A DNA stretch of 64,000 nucleotides from Paramecium sonneborni (GCA_905182985.1 CAJJDN010000011.1:393886-457885); one strand, 5' to 3'; numbered from the stretch's first letter, positions 1 to 12,591 are shown. The notes: generated by a model not told the origin, from the sequence alone. Translations and numbers: made by a program.

Positions 1-89
1 AATTTAGATGAATAAATATATTGATTAATGATTAATATTTGTATTAATAATTATTAATATACATATATTACTACTATGATATATCTTTA

Positions 90-1311
90 TCAAGCTTTTT
101 ATTTTTGCTCTAAATGTCTTTTTTTTTATGAATCCTTATCCATAGGTAACTAAAGAATAAAAGATAAAAATACTTTCAATAATTCTTTGAGTGTAGGATC
201 ATTGAGATCGTGTGCAGACTTGAATTTAGTTTCATCTAATTTTAATCCTGAAATTTAGATAGTGCTATTAGCAAGAACAGCAACAGTAATAGTGAATTAT
301 GCAACAATACTATTTGGACTTATCAAAATAGGATAAGGATTTAATAATTCATGTTTAGCACATTCTTAAACAGCTAATTTAGCTGTAATTTCATCTTCGA
401 AGGCTCTTAATGAGAAACATAAAGATGGATATTTTTCATAAACTTCTTGCATAAATGCTCTACCATGTTTAGTTTTTAATTAATATTATCTATCTAATGC
501 TCTTTTATAGACAGTAGTTCTTAAATCAGACTAAATGAATATATAAATATTGATATTTACCTCTTTAGTCTTTCCATCACCTGTTGTAATATAAACATCT
601 AAAACAAAAACATCATTAACTTAGATTTCTTCTTCATCAACTCTTTGTTCTTATGTTTCTCTATTAATGATAACCTTATTTCCATCAATAAAGTGTCTTT
701 TAACTTCATGACTTAAAACTCCTTCTAATGGAGTACATTTATGATCATCTGCAATTTATTAAATAAGCTTAGTTAAAGCTGTATTAGTAGTGCCTGGCTT
801 AATTGATCTATAAAGAGCTTAAACTGATTAATATGCAGCCAATATAACATCAGCCTTCTAACCTTCGACTTAATCTTCTCCTACTACTACTGTGTGTGCA
901 GCTATTGCAATATATCCATCTATATGTACGCCCAATTCACTATTTATTTATTATTAAAATTACATCTTAGCTACATCACCCTTTACTAAATTACTGGTTT
1001 CACTCTTCAATGGAGAATAATGACCGCATATTTAATTCACAGAAATTGTTGTTGGAAATGCCAACCCTTTTTCTATATTTTTCTTATTGTAAACTTTTTA
1101 TAGTTCTCCACTTATCTCTGAATCTCCAAAAGCACAAATTTAAGCTATATCACCATTTACTTATAATTTAGCAATCACTTTTTCAAGAACAACTAATCAT
1201 TTATTTATTTTAAAAATTACCATTTACTATTTTACCTGCATTTTGATATTTATCTAATACTCCTGGAGTAGCTATTGATTCAAGTTTATCTTACTCTGTT
1301 TATTAATCCAT
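90..1311 (-). CDS. PA2G4/EBP1-like protein (methionine-aminopeptidase fold)
   Basis: The 371-residue product belongs to the PA2G4/EBP1 family, which keeps the methionine aminopeptidase fold without peptidase activity and works in ribosome biogenesis and growth control. The recognisable core reads GLAFPTTISVNQICGHYSPL, then GDVAKIELGVHIDGYIA and AAHTVVV, then a CTPLEGVLSHEVKRHFIDG block, all in the order known for the human protein. The C-terminal half keeps YKRALDRQYQLK and RAFEDEI. Four introns of 24-30 bp lie at 150-173, 531-560, 940-963 and 1193-1220; each restores the frame. The ATG is the only start before the conserved region. The last residues are basic (KKRHLEQKQKA), as in the family. 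Family membership is secure; the cellular role is inferred. Confidence 0.9.
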
Positions 1312-1387
1312 ATTAAATTTTAAATATTTATTTAAATCTTTATATATATTTTATAATCATATATAAATATTCATATTTAGTTAATTT

Positions 1388-3257
1388 TCAACTGCAATAC
1401 CCTAACTATTCCCACATCTACTCTTAATCTTCATATTCATCAACCTTATATTTTGGCATCCATTATCCAAAATCTACTTCAGGTGTAAATACTTTATCTA
1501 AGGTTAATTTAAATGCATCATCCAACATTCTAGGTATCAACATTTTTAATAAATTTGAACTCTCTTCTAAACAAGGATTTGCATTCACTTCTATTAACCA
1601 TAGCTTAAGATTTTCATCTATCATAAAATCATAACCTAATAATTGCATCCCATATTTTCTATTTCTTTTATTCAATCTTGTTGAGTTCATTGTTATTTTT
1701 ACTACATCTTTTATCATTGGCCAACCTTCCTTTCTAAAATTATACGTTGTCTCCTATTAACTACTTTTATATTTTAAATTTACTCTAATAATTATTAAAA
1801 TCTCTTCAATGATAATTAATTACCATCTTCAAATTATCCATAATTTTATGCATTCTTTTAAACTGCATTATTTGTCAAATGTATGTATCTATCTTTCTAA
1901 TTATTATTAATTCTAAAAATACATTATCTAATGAAAAGGTTGTTCCACTCGTTCTTATATAAGCTTCTTTAAATAAAAAGTATTGCATTTCCTAAGATAT
2001 TAGAACCCAACATCTTATATCAAATTTTCTTCCACTCAACAACAAAGGTCTCTCAATATATTTTTGGATTACAAATTCTTTACACTCATAGTTCCCCTTT
2101 CCATAATAGTATGACTTTATTAATGCTTCAACTTCTTCAAGAGTACTGAATACATGAACACCTTCACCTCTATTCCAATCAGCTGGTTTTAAAAGCCATA
2201 AATATTATGTTTTACTCTACAAAGTTTCCTATAATTTATAAGTCTTAATTCCATTATAATTAACCTTTGTACCTGCCAAATTAGATACATAAAAATCAAA
2301 TTCCAAAGTCGATTTTATATTTCCTTATCCTATTGGATTATTAGTTTAATAAAATTCTGTAAATTGTTGAATCTCTTTCATCCAATCTTAATTTTTAAAA
2401 TTGAATATAAAAACTAAAGGTATAATATCAAAAGTTCTCTCAATGTTATTGTAATATTGAAGTAATGATTAAGATAAACCTAAGAATATTCTCATATCTA
2501 CCTGTCTTTGAAGTGATATTTTTATGAAATTCAAAGAAATTATACATTACTCTAGTAAAATAACTCTCAGATGGAGTTAAACGATTAAAATCCATGCCAA
2601 AATATGATTGTTACCACATGAAGTGTTTATATTAAAATGTTTATGGAACAGCAGTCCAATATTATTCTCGCTTTTATAAAATTTTTTTTACTAGTTCTCC
2701 ATTATTTCCTGGCCCAACATAATAATTGAACTTAAAATAATTTTAAAATGTACTTTTAACTTAGGTAAATCTTTATCTCTGTTTAATTTCAAAGGTGGAT
2801 TTAATGCAGGGATTGCTACTTTTGATCTATTTGCAAAAGGTGTGTAATTATTTGGCTAGATTTATCTTTTATTTTATTTTTCCAAACTTTCAGATAATAT
2901 TCTAGGATAAAAGAAATCTTGTTTTTATTGTCTTGCAGTTTGTCTGTTAGTTATAAGTGGTAATAATGGTTATTGCAGTTATTCCTCTAAAACTTCCGCT
3001 AAAGGTATTTCTTTTCCTGCCAATAATTTATCTCTCTATTATTATCTTGCTATATAATATTTAACTCCATCGGCATATATATTTAAACTTCTTGCTAAGT
3101 CTGGTTTTTATTTAATTATTTTTTCTAATGTTTTTTTTTATCTATCATCAGCTTTACACAATAATTCCAAATTATGAAAGTTACCTAAAGATTTACTTTG
3201 AATTTGTTCTTCTTTCTCTTTTTTTTTTAATTTTTTCTCTTAAGTAGAAGATGCCAT
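1388..3257 (-). CDS. tubulin tyrosine ligase-like (TTLL) enzyme
   Basis: The 592-residue protein is a TTL-family ATP-grasp ligase that would add amino acids (Glu, Gly or Tyr) to tubulin tails on cilia and cortical microtubules. Visible blocks are LWLLKPADWNRGEGVHVF, then EFVIQKYIERPLLLSGRKFDIRCWVL, then KDRYIHLTNNAVQKNAQNYG, and C-terminally LLGYDFMIDENLKLWLIEVNANPCLEES, which carries the metal-binding E and N. The N-terminal ~120 residues are charged and glutamine rich. Introns lie at 1764-1783, 1897-1922, 2480-2501 and 2731-2753. The start is the first ATG after the A/T spacer shared with the divergent gene at 3417. Which amino acid it adds cannot be told from the sequence. The carboxypeptidase at 19029 would reverse such modification. 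Confidence 0.88.
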
Positions 3258-3416
3258 ATATAATATTAAATATATAAATAAAATTATAAAATATCAGTTG
3301 TAAAATAATGTACTTCTTTTTAAATTTGATATTGTTTAAGCTAGTTGAATATTTTTCAGTTTATAAAATTATTTATATAAAGTCTTATAAGTTAATAAAT
3401 AAAAAATATAAAATAA

Positions 3417-4050
3417 ATGTACGACTTTTCAAGAATGCAAAAATTAGTGGATAGAATGCAAAAATTATAGCCTTCAAAGCCCCCTCCAGATACAAGGTTT
3501 TTACCAGAAGAATTAAAAAAGGATAAGATTGTAGAAGATCCAAGAAATAATGAAAAAAAAGTTAAAAGATAACTTCTCATTAAAAATGCGAAAGGGTCAA
3601 GTGGTTTGAAACCAGTTGAAGATGAAAGATTATTACTCATTTAAAAGGAGAATTACTTGAAGAAAAAGTAAAGAGAATTAGAGATGGAATAAGTGAAAAA
3701 GGAATTAGCAGAATAAAAAAAGTAAGAAAAGTAAAAATTAGAAATAGAAACTTAAAGAGCATTACAAGTTGTTAAAGGCAAAAAAGAGTATAAAACACAA
3801 AATTTATATTAGGGTATCATAAATGGAGAGGGAAGAAAAAATAAAAAAGCATATAGATAATGAATTTCTTAAGAGAAAATAAAAAGGAAATAATTCAATT
3901 TAGATGTCTTCAATTGATGCATCATACGTATCCTAAAGTTAAAATTTAAATAACTCTTTGATTAAGAAATAAATTTTAGATTATCACACACTTCCTAAAG
4001 AATAATATAATCGCATTTATCGTTAACCAGCTGTAAGTCCCCCAAAATGA
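3417..4050 (+). CDS. basic coiled-coil protein, function unknown
   Basis: This 203-residue protein is not one I recognise. It starts MYDFSRMQKLVDRMQKL, has a proline cluster (SKPPPDTRF) near residue 25, and then a charged K/E/Q helix from about residue 75 to 130 that looks like a coiled coil. The C-terminal part is serine and glutamine rich and ends in PAVSPPK. One 22-bp intron at 3814-3835 is needed: without it the frame stops after the helix, and with it the reading continues for another 70 codons. The gene is divergent from the TTLL gene, with about 160 bp of A/T DNA between the start codons. Confidence 0.6.
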
Positions 4051-4130
4051 ATTCATAAATAATATTCATTAGAAACATTAGCCCTTAATTATATTATTAA
4101 TTTTAATAATAGATATAGAATTCTAATATT

Positions 4131-5398
4131 TCAATTTAATTTTTATCTTTAAGATAAAGTTCTTTTAGCTTCTTAGAATTTCCTTTAAAACTCTGATAAT
4201 TATGTTTGTTCTCCATTATTTGCTATAAAAGATTAATTATTCTCTTTATTTTCATCCTAAATAATTTACTGAATTGGAGTCTAAAATTAAAATAATCTTT
4301 TAGTTCTATCATCTCTAGCTCTTTCATATAATTTTTTTTCATTAATAGTAGGTTCAACAGTTTCTAACGCTCTTAAAGACATAATTTTTAATTTTGTAGA
4401 TCTAATATCTTCAATTTATTATATAATGCTTTGTGGATCTAACTAATATTGTAATTATAATGATGCACCCCATGTATTTCTTTCTGTAAGTATAGTTCTA
4501 GTAAGTTAATCAATTTTTCTATTATTAAGTGCAATATAATTAAAAGCCATGATAGCTTGACTTTAATCAGGATGATCTGGAAAATATGATTCTATATCAC
4601 TTAAAACATCATTTAATTTCTAAGACTTCTATATATAATTACATCCATTTGTGATTATATTTTTTGAACTTCAGCATCAATTTCTTTGACTTTTTCATAC
4701 ATCGTATCATCAGCAACCTAGATAAGTTCAGACTCTTTCAATTAAAGAGCTTTGTATAACTCTTAAAAATTGGATTATATCTACATTTTAGTTGAAGTAT
4801 TAATTTCAACTAGTTCTTTCTTTTTTGCAGCAAATTTACATTAATCTTACAACAATTAATCTTGACTAGATTTTACTTTCTAATAAAATTAATCAGCCTA
4901 AAATAATGAAATTAAATTTACTTTTGTTGTTCTAATTATTGAATAAGACTTTTGAACATTTTTGACTTCATGATTTTTATGTAATCCTTATAAATAGCAT
5001 TCCATACAAAAACAAGGTGTTTCACATGTATAACAGTAAAGTAATGCTTCTTCACTAGCATGTTATTAACATGTAACAGTTAATCCTTGTTAAGTATTAA
5101 TATGAATTTAAGATGCTTTAGAATGAGTAGATACTTAATATTAGATTTGTTATCTTGAGCTTTTTAAATTTGCAGTTGACATTCGAGATGACTACAATTT
5201 ATACATTTCTTATAGGACTTCAATAGCAGAAGGATCCAATAGTGTTTATGATGAACAGATTTCACAAACTAATGTTTAACATTATAATTTATTATAGAGT
5301 TTGGCTGAGCATTAAAGACATAGATTATGCTCACACGATAAAGCCAATATTTAATCTACTTCATTTCCACATTTAGTGCATTCCAAGAGATCCTCCAT
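4131..5398 (-). CDS. RING / B-box zinc-finger protein (TRIM-like)
   Basis: The 414-residue product has an N-terminal RING-type finger (CTKCGNEV...ALSCEHNLCLQCSAKL...CEICSS, residues 5-55) followed near residue 120 by a B-box (TCQQHASEEALLYCYTCETPCFCMEC...HKNHEV). A long glutamine-rich coiled coil fills most of the rest. This RING, B-box, coiled-coil order is that of TRIM-type E3 ubiquitin ligases; no C-terminal substrate domain is visible. One intron (4620-4642, 23 bp) is required. The RING is compact and its zinc spacing is not perfectly canonical, so ligase activity is inferred. It is convergent with the gene at 3417, with 80 bp between the stops. Confidence 0.8.
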
Positions 5399-5445
5399 TT
5401 AACTGCTAATTTAAATTTGAATATAATTAATAAATATATAAAATT

Positions 5446-7225
5446 TCATTTAGCAGCTAATGCTTATAATAAATTAGTATGTATTTAATAGAATGTTTTT
5501 TGCATATCATCTTAAAAATGAGGTCTTTTTGTATAGAATCCTTAAAACTAACTTTCTTCATAAACTCCAACAATATATCTTTCATCATCAAACTTTTCAA
5601 GTTTTTCTAATCTAACAATTATTTTTCCATCAACAACATCAACTAAGTTTAATTGAATAATTTTATATTCAGGATTTCTATTGAGTACTCTTAAATCAAA
5701 ATATTTCATATAATGAATTTAAACAAGAGAAACCATACATTTAATTAAAAATACCTACCCTGAAATTTCAATTAAAGCAGGTAGAATATATACTAATATT
5801 ACAAGATCTCCTATTATCATCATCTATTAAGTTTTAGTCATATCCAATTATTTTTCTTTCCAAAATAAAACTCTTCTAGCTACGAATAGTCCTCTGTCTA
5901 TTTCTGGTTAATCAAAAAATTAAAGATATGATAAAAATTTCAATTCTGGTATCATGAAGTCGTTTGTACAATAAGTAACTAAACTAGTCATTAGATATTT
6001 CATTGCGTTTGTTAATTACATATATGATTGATCAATTTCTTATTCTGTCAAAGGTTTTTCTGGATTCTTTTGATAAAAAGGAAATATACAATAAAATCTA
6101 TTTCTTTTATTTTAGTCAGATAATTTTCAACTTTTGCTAAAACCATTTTGCACCAATCATTAATTCTTTTTAAAGCAATAGGATATGAAATTTTTTAGAT
6201 TATAGCTTTACATTCAACTTAATGTTTTTATAATTTTCTCCATAAAATATTTATAGGTTTACAATATATTTTCCATCTCATAGCAAATCGTACAGCATTG
6301 AATATAACTTTAAGTTTGGATCCTTAAAAAACTTTTTCTTTATCTCCATTCTAAATTAAATTAAAGTTAAAATACATCAGAAAAAAAACTTTATTTAGTT
6401 TATGAATTAGACCTCTTAGAAACTAAAGAAATAGTTTTTTAACTAGATCTCTTTGAATTTTAGGCTTAAGATCCAGCTGTTTTTATTTTAATTTTGCCAG
6501 CTGATTAAGAGTTTTATGCATTAGCTTACCCTTCTTATGATTAAGGTTATTGATAATATGGATATTGATAAGGATTGTATTAAAATGGTTATTAATATGG
6601 ATATGGAGGAGGTAGCTATCCATATGTAGGATAAGTAGGAGGAAAATATGGATGAGGCGACGGAAAATATTAAGGTTATTAGATAGGAGGTATTTATTAA
6701 TATATTATCTATGGAGGTTGTTATATTGGCTATTAAGGTTATTAGGCTTATTAGAAGAAGGATTACTTTAAGGATGAAATTTCATGTTTTATTTCATTTA
6801 ATTATTCATATTAAGGTAGTTTTGGCAATTTTAGATGTATTGTTTAAACTTGATTTTTTAAATTCTCTAATTCTTACTTTAAGACTTAAGCTTTATTTAC
6901 CTTTATTATCCATTTATAATTTTACTTCTCTTTATTCTTTTAATAATCTTTTTATATTCTAATTTTATTAATCTATTGCTATCTACATTCGAACTACTTC
7001 TTGATTTATAGACTCTTCTGGTAATGTAGAAACTTTAGGAAACTAAAATGATTTATTTAAGTGGCCAGATTATCTAATTCCACTTTTTTAACTAGACTCA
7101 TGTTTCAATTAAACATCGTAAGTTGGTTTCATATATTTATCTAGTAAATCTAATTGATTTTTTAAATCATCGTATCCTATTTATGATCTCTGATAAGATG
7201 ATGCTCTCTTATCTCTCTAATACAT
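5446..7225 (-). CDS. coiled-coil protein with P/Q/Y-rich linker, function unknown
   Basis: One 567-residue frame spans what look like two separate pieces. Residues 1-150 are charged and coiled-coil-like. Residues 160-260 are a low-complexity linker of repeated Pro, Gln and Tyr (for example FPSPHPYFPPTYPTYGQLPP). The last 300 residues are an ordered domain with two hydrophobic helices (MMIIGDLVILVYILPALIEI). Introns at 6067-6089 (23 bp), 6351-6375 (25 bp) and 6873-6900 (28 bp) connect the parts; the 25-bp intron removes the temptation to begin a separate gene at 6349. I do not recognise the C-terminal domain. The tyrosine/glutamine-rich linker could favour self-association, but that is speculation. 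Confidence 0.65.
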
Positions 7226-7448
7226 TTTATATTAATTATATAATCATATTATATTTCAAAATATTAACTGTGATTTTTACTTAGCACAATCAATAATCAA
7301 TTAATTTTACTTAATGATGATTTCTAATTTATTTTCAGGAAATAATATATAAGAATTTATCAAAAATTTTATCTTCATATCCATTGGAATAAAATATTAA
7401 TAAAATTTATATTATATATAAGAATTTTCAAATAAAGTTTAAATTTCA

Positions 7449-8015
7449 ATGTCAGATGATGATAGTGTATATTTGTCAAATAATGAACAATCGTCTCAAA
7501 ATTATGTCTAAATAAAAAAAAAATCATACTTAAAATTATAAGACTTAATCTAACCTCAAGAAAAGGTTTAAAGATTAAAAAGAAATTACAAATCAAAACT
7601 CTGGAATGAGAAAAATGTAGAAATATTATATAGACTTAATGCTGTTTTCTCTGGAAGTATTGATATGATATTTAATTATTTTAAAAAACATGTCAATGAA
7701 AAGATTACTCTTAAAAAAATCAAATAAAAGTTCAAGTAGGAATTAAAAAATAACCCTGAAAAATTATTTGATAAATGTTATAAGCCTAAATTAAAAGAAA
7801 AACATTAAAAAAAATTAGAATTAGTTGCTTAAATGTAATCCTTACATTTGGTAGCTCGATGGAGTCAAGTTTCTGAAATTGATAACAATTAAATTATAGG
7901 CAGTAATGAAGAGGATACAGAAATCTAAATAAACATATTAAATGAAATAAATGGTCTCATTTAAGCTAATAGATTATAATAAAAAGATATAAGAAATTAG
8001 CAATAACTAAAATGA
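7449..8015 (+). CDS. small protein with a possible SANT-like segment
   Basis: The intronless frame codes 188 residues. The central part (LWNEKNVEILYRLNAVFSGS...IKQKFKQELKNNPEKL, about residues 55-110) resembles the SANT domain of TFIIIB subunit Bdp1, which has a W-E-x-E start, a central hydrophobic helix and a K-K-F-x-E-x-K-N-P end. The match is by eye and weak: the second SANT tryptophan is absent. The ends are charged and glutamine rich. If the resemblance holds, the product would act in RNA polymerase III transcription. It is divergent from the gene ending at 5446 and convergent with the EGF-RING gene downstream. Confidence 0.55.
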
Positions 8016-8129
8016 ATTCTTTTTTATATATTTATCTATTCTTATTTTACTAATTTAACATCTACTGTATAAATTTATAAAGAATTGAAATTATAATAGG
8101 AATTTAGGAACAAGTAAAATTTAAAACAT

Positions 8130-9600
8130 TCATTAATCAATGCAAACTAAACTGCGTTGATAGTTCAAATTTTAAAATTTATTTGCATTTTAATTATTCA
8201 AGGAACTTAGTGATCCAAGTGATGGTTTAAATTTGTTAGTGCTTTTATTAGTAATTTAATCAATAAGAGTCATAGATTTTGGAGGTTGCATAGAAACAAT
8301 TGTTTATTCATCCAATGGAGCCCTACAAAGGGGACAGATCTAATTAAATAATTTAATTACTTTTATTTTTTCAATCCAAAGCTTTAAGCATTTAGCATGA
8401 TACAAATGTTTACAGTATGTGATTTTAACATTATTTAATAAATCAAATCTTTCCAAACATATTGAACAATATTAACCATTTGTATTAATGTAGGGAACAT
8501 CAGTTTCTTTAATTTCTTAAAATTTATAAGTAGGTATATATAAATCAACATAAGTTGGAACTACTTCTGTCTATAATTATAAACTTTATAATTCTGCTTT
8601 CTTTTTAAAAAAGTTAGAACAACAACAGATTAAAAAAAGAAAAAGCAATATTGAAAAAGGGATGAATAAAATTAGCATAACTTTTGATAAAACAACTTCT
8701 TAAACATCATTATCAAATATTTCTACATTATTTTAATTCTAAATTTTAAACAAATAATAAGGAATCTATTAGACTTTAATCTAATCCTAAACTTATGTTG
8801 TAATATTTTTGCAGTATTCTATTCGTTAATGGTCAATCTAAATCAAATTTGTTAAAACTTATGTTCCATGATTAACTTATGGTTGATCTGCATAACATTA
8901 TTATCTAATAGGAATAGAATTCGAAAGTATTCTTAAAAAATTAGGCCCAATTATTTCTTATATGTCCAAATAATATAAATAATTTGAAGATAGAGCTTAT
9001 TAATCTAAAATATTTAATCCTTATAGACTGCAATCATCACCAAAAGTTCCTTATAAACATTCGCAAATTCCATAAAAACAAGTCCCCCCATTCCTGCATT
9101 CTCTAATTTTTATTAATTTTTTTACTTTTAACAAGTATATATTGATTATATTTCTGCTTAAATGCTATAGGATGATTAAAGTTTTGATATTGCTCCAACA
9201 AATAAACCAGTATTTTAAAATTCATAAATATTATAATTTTTATGATATTTCCCTACTCTTAACTTATCCTAAAGTGAAAATACTTATTTTTTATTCTAAA
9301 CTTCATAAGCATTTACATCATATTAACATTATTCTCTAAAACTTATAAATTATTATACTTTGAGATTGAATCATAGTCTAATGACATATTAGCGTTTGGT
9401 TTATTATTACACAATAAGAGTATAGGTAATTCTCCATCATTATGTTTAAGAGTTATTGTAATTTTTGATTTTTCAGATAAACCATTTTAAGTTAAATTCT
9501 TTATTTAGAAAACTTATATCCCAATTACTCTCTAATAATTTTATTCTATTTTTTGGTTGATACCGATTTCAATACAACTTAGAAATATTAAAATGAACAT
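8130..9600 (-). CDS. membrane EGF-like / RING-H2 protein, copy 1
   Basis: The 474-residue product begins with a hydrophobic signal sequence (MFILIFLSCIEIGIN). A long luminal part contains one EGF-like module near residue 160 (TCQKECRNGGTCFYGICECLQGTFGDDCS). One transmembrane helix (VMLILFIPFSILLFLFLICCC) leads to a cytosolic RING-H2 finger (CSICLERF...CKHLYHAKCLKLW...CPLCRAP). This is the layout of a membrane-anchored E3 ubiquitin ligase of the secretory or endosomal pathway. Introns at 9103-9125 and 9336-9358 are needed; the first falls inside the EGF module. The neighbour at 9652 has the same domain order and is clearly a tandem paralogue. Ligase activity is inferred from the complete RING-H2 ligand set. 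Confidence 0.85.
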
Positions 9601-9651
9601 TTTTATATTTAATACAAAAAATATTATATGGATACAAATTTCAGTAATTAT

Positions 9652-11050
9652 TCATTTAATTTACAATTCTAATTTTTATTGCATAGGCATATGTCTAATG
9701 GCTGAACCAGTATCTACAAATGTAACTAAATTTTTTTTTCTATTGCTCTATATATTTGAAAATGTTGATTATTATATGATATCTGTTTTTTAATTTTTTC
9801 TCATTGTCTCCAAATCTAAAGGAGATCTACAACGAGGACAACTCTAAAAAATTATAATCTATAATTTTACTTTGTTATTTGTCCACCACATTTTAAAACA
9901 AAAATCATGGTAAAGATGATTACAATAAGTTATTCTGACAGATTAATTTATTTAAAATTCTTTCATACATAAAGCACACTCAATATCTGATTATTCTATC
10001 GATTCAATAGCTAGAGAAAATTTGATAATTGGGACAACTCTTAAAGCCTTTAAATCTTTTGGATTTTTATGATGATAAAATACATAAAACATACTAAACA
10101 AAGCTATTATAAGTAAAGCAATAAAAGCAACAATTAAATTTTAGAAAATATAATGTTTCTCTATAGTTAAAATCTTTACTGAATTTGGTGAAGTTAATTC
10201 AAAAATAATATAAGACTATAACTTAATAGAAAGTTATTCTTGTATTTCAATAGTTTTCATTAAGCAGGATTATATAAAAGTTTGATTCAAAATAATTAGA
10301 TTAGTTGAAATTTATACCCCTGAAAAATTAATTTAGTATTGATGCTAACATGTATATTTGATATCAACAAAGCTTTCTAACTACCGTTCAAATTTAGAGA
10401 TATTGAAAGATTTAATATGAAAAAAATATAATTATCTTGGTTCTAAAATGATTTAATTTTCTATATCCTTAAGCTATATACTACAATCAACTCCTATGAA
10501 GGAAATTGGACATTCACAAAATCCATTTAAACATTTACCATTGTTTTAACAATTTCTAATTTTAAATATTTTTCCTACTTTGCGCATTAATTTTTTTGCA
10601 TTTGTTTCAATTCAAGAATTAATTCATTTTCATTTCCTTATGACACTATCCCTATATATGGATTGTTTGAATAGAGATAGTAGATTGAAAATAATTCCCT
10701 AATTTCTTTGGATGTAGGATTATTATCTAAAGTAATGACTTACGTTGAATTTTGATAATATGAATTTATATCATAAATGCATGCTAATCTATCTTTTATT
10801 TCTTATAGTACGTTTTGATTGAATGAATATTAAACAAAGTAATATTTGGTTTGGAATTACATAAAATTAGCAATGACTTTGTTGTATTAGATTATGGTGA
10901 TAAATATAAGCGTAATTGCATTTCATTATCAATATGAGAAAGGTTAAGAGTTATATTTAATGTAAACATACTTTCCGTAGTAGTCAATTTCCATTATTAG
11001 AACTATTCTTAATCAGCAAGACAAAAAGAGAATAAGAAGATATATAACAT
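9652..11050 (-). CDS. membrane EGF-like / RING-H2 protein, copy 2
   Basis: This 450-residue protein is the tandem paralogue of the gene that follows it on the same strand. It has a signal sequence (MLYIFLFSFCLADQ), an EGF-like module (NCQNNGKCLNGFCECPISFIGVDC) near residue 170, one transmembrane helix (NLIVAFIALLIIALFSMFYVFY) and a RING-H2 finger (CALCMKEF...CNHLYHDFCFKMWW...CPRCRSPL). The shared phrase after the RING (PLD-x-x-T) supports common origin. Introns are at 10556-10578 and 10789-10811; the first again splits the EGF module at the same place as in copy 1, which shows that the intron predates the duplication. Only 51 bp separate the two genes. Confidence 0.85.
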
Positions 11051-12264
11051 AATTATATTTAATACTAGAAAATTTTTTGACAAAAAATGATATTCAAACA
11101 TACCAAATTTAATTATTTAATGAAGAGAATTAGTTTTATTTTTCCATATTCCCCTTAAAGATCATAGCAATATCAACTTATTAAAGATGCAAAATGAAAT
11201 GAATTTTAATGTTTATCCCTAAATATTTCTTATATTCTTCTCTGAATTAGGTATAAATTTTATATAAATTGAGGTTACTAATTAACGAGATTCATTTAAT
11301 CTTTTAATATTTTGATTTTTGATCATGATCTCATATTAATTAGTTAAAATTCAAAATTTCTCTGCCCAAAGGATAACTTTAATGTTTTATCAATCTTTTT
11401 CTATATAAACATTATCAAATTTATAAGTGATTTTGACTTGTCTGTATTTTTTGACTCATTGCAAACTATTCCAAGACTCCAGATATAATAAAATGAAAAT
11501 CAGAAGTCAAAAGAATTTAAGTATCTATAGCCTTAAAAGAATAATCTTAAAATTAACAATCTATAAGGCAAAAAGAGCCTTTTAATTGCAACTTCCTAAA
11601 TTTATAAAATAATTTATTAATGATTAAATTTTACTAGTTGGTATGAAGTTCTAACATTTTCGATATTACATTTAAAATCAATAGAATTTTAATCAATTAA
11701 AAAGTTTAAATTAAAAAATTAACTATGCTCCAATTTTACAATATCATCAAAAAAAAAAAAAAACTAAGTAGAATAACTTCCTCTTTATTAAAATAAAATT
11801 TTTATGGAATTAAATTACCAAACTCATAAAATCTTTTTAAGCAAGACTCGTTACATTAAGTAAAATCTCCTAATGCTAATTTTTACATCAATTTATGAAT
11901 TTGAATACTTATATTAGATTTATATAATTTCTAACAATATTACTCGAAATTTTAAGACTAACCCAATTAAATAATATTAATTAAAACACTAGTCAATTAT
12001 GGAATATTATTGAATAATTAAAACTCTAAAGTTCCTTAAAGAAAATTATAAAAAGCATATATTAATAAATTTTTTTCACATAATTATTAAAATAATTTGT
12101 AAGGTCATAAGAATAAACCTATTTTAGAACTATCTACTTCAATGAAAATCTAAGTATTAATTTGATTATTAATAAAATAGGCAATAAAATTTTAACTATT
12201 AAATACTGATTAGGGAGTAATTTTATTTATAAATGATATATACTTTGATAATAATTGTTTACTT
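11051..12264. other. gene-poor A/T-rich stretch
   Basis: I find no gene that holds up in this 1.2 kb. Several TGA-free runs occur on the plus strand (the longest roughly 11640-12215), but they are poor in G, rich in Leu, Ile, Asn and Lys, and lack a plausible start or matching introns, unlike the real genes around them. An A-tract lies near 11750. It may be spacer or the decayed front of the fragment at 12265. Confidence 0.5.
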
Positions 12265-12591
12265 ATGAACAAATTATGTGAAAATTGTTTAAGACAATCA
12301 GAATATATAACAAATCTAAGAGCTTAACTTTATTCAAAACAATAATAATTACTCAAGATTTAATAATAATTAGAAAAAATAAAGTAACAGTAAATGGATA
12401 TAAAAAATGAAATGAAACCTAAACTAAAGGAAAAACTAATTTATGGAAAAACTTAAAATAAGTAATTGTTGAAATTACAGAATAAATAATAAACATTGCT
12501 ACAAATATTGACTTATAAAAATTATATTCTAGACACTTTGGAAACGAAAGAAATTAAATATAATGATTTATCAAAAACCTGTGTTAACTGA
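12265..12591 (+). CDS. possible short coiled-coil ORF, perhaps a gene remnant
   Basis: A 108-codon frame starts MNKLCENCLRQSEYITNLRAQL and continues as a glutamine- and lysine-rich helix to a TGA. The first residues look like a zinc-binding or coiled-coil start, and base use is more gene-like than in the preceding kilobase. It overlaps the 3' end of the minus-strand gene at 12571 by about 20 bp, which is unusual here. It may be the last exon of a decayed gene rather than an expressed protein. I do not recognise a family. Confidence 0.3.

Noticed and set aside
1..89. Possible telomere or scaffold-end repeat
   Set aside because: The sequence is simple A/T-rich spacer; no C4A2/C3A3-type repeat is present.
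1463..1717. Separate small ATP-grasp-like protein
   Set aside because: It is only the C-terminal exon segment of the TTLL gene, cut by reading TAA/TAG as stops.
6711..6962. Plus-strand frame and a YGY/GGY-rich reading
   Set aside because: Every plus-strand version meets TGA quickly, while the minus strand has a continuous P/Q/Y-rich frame linked by standard introns to coding sequence on both sides.
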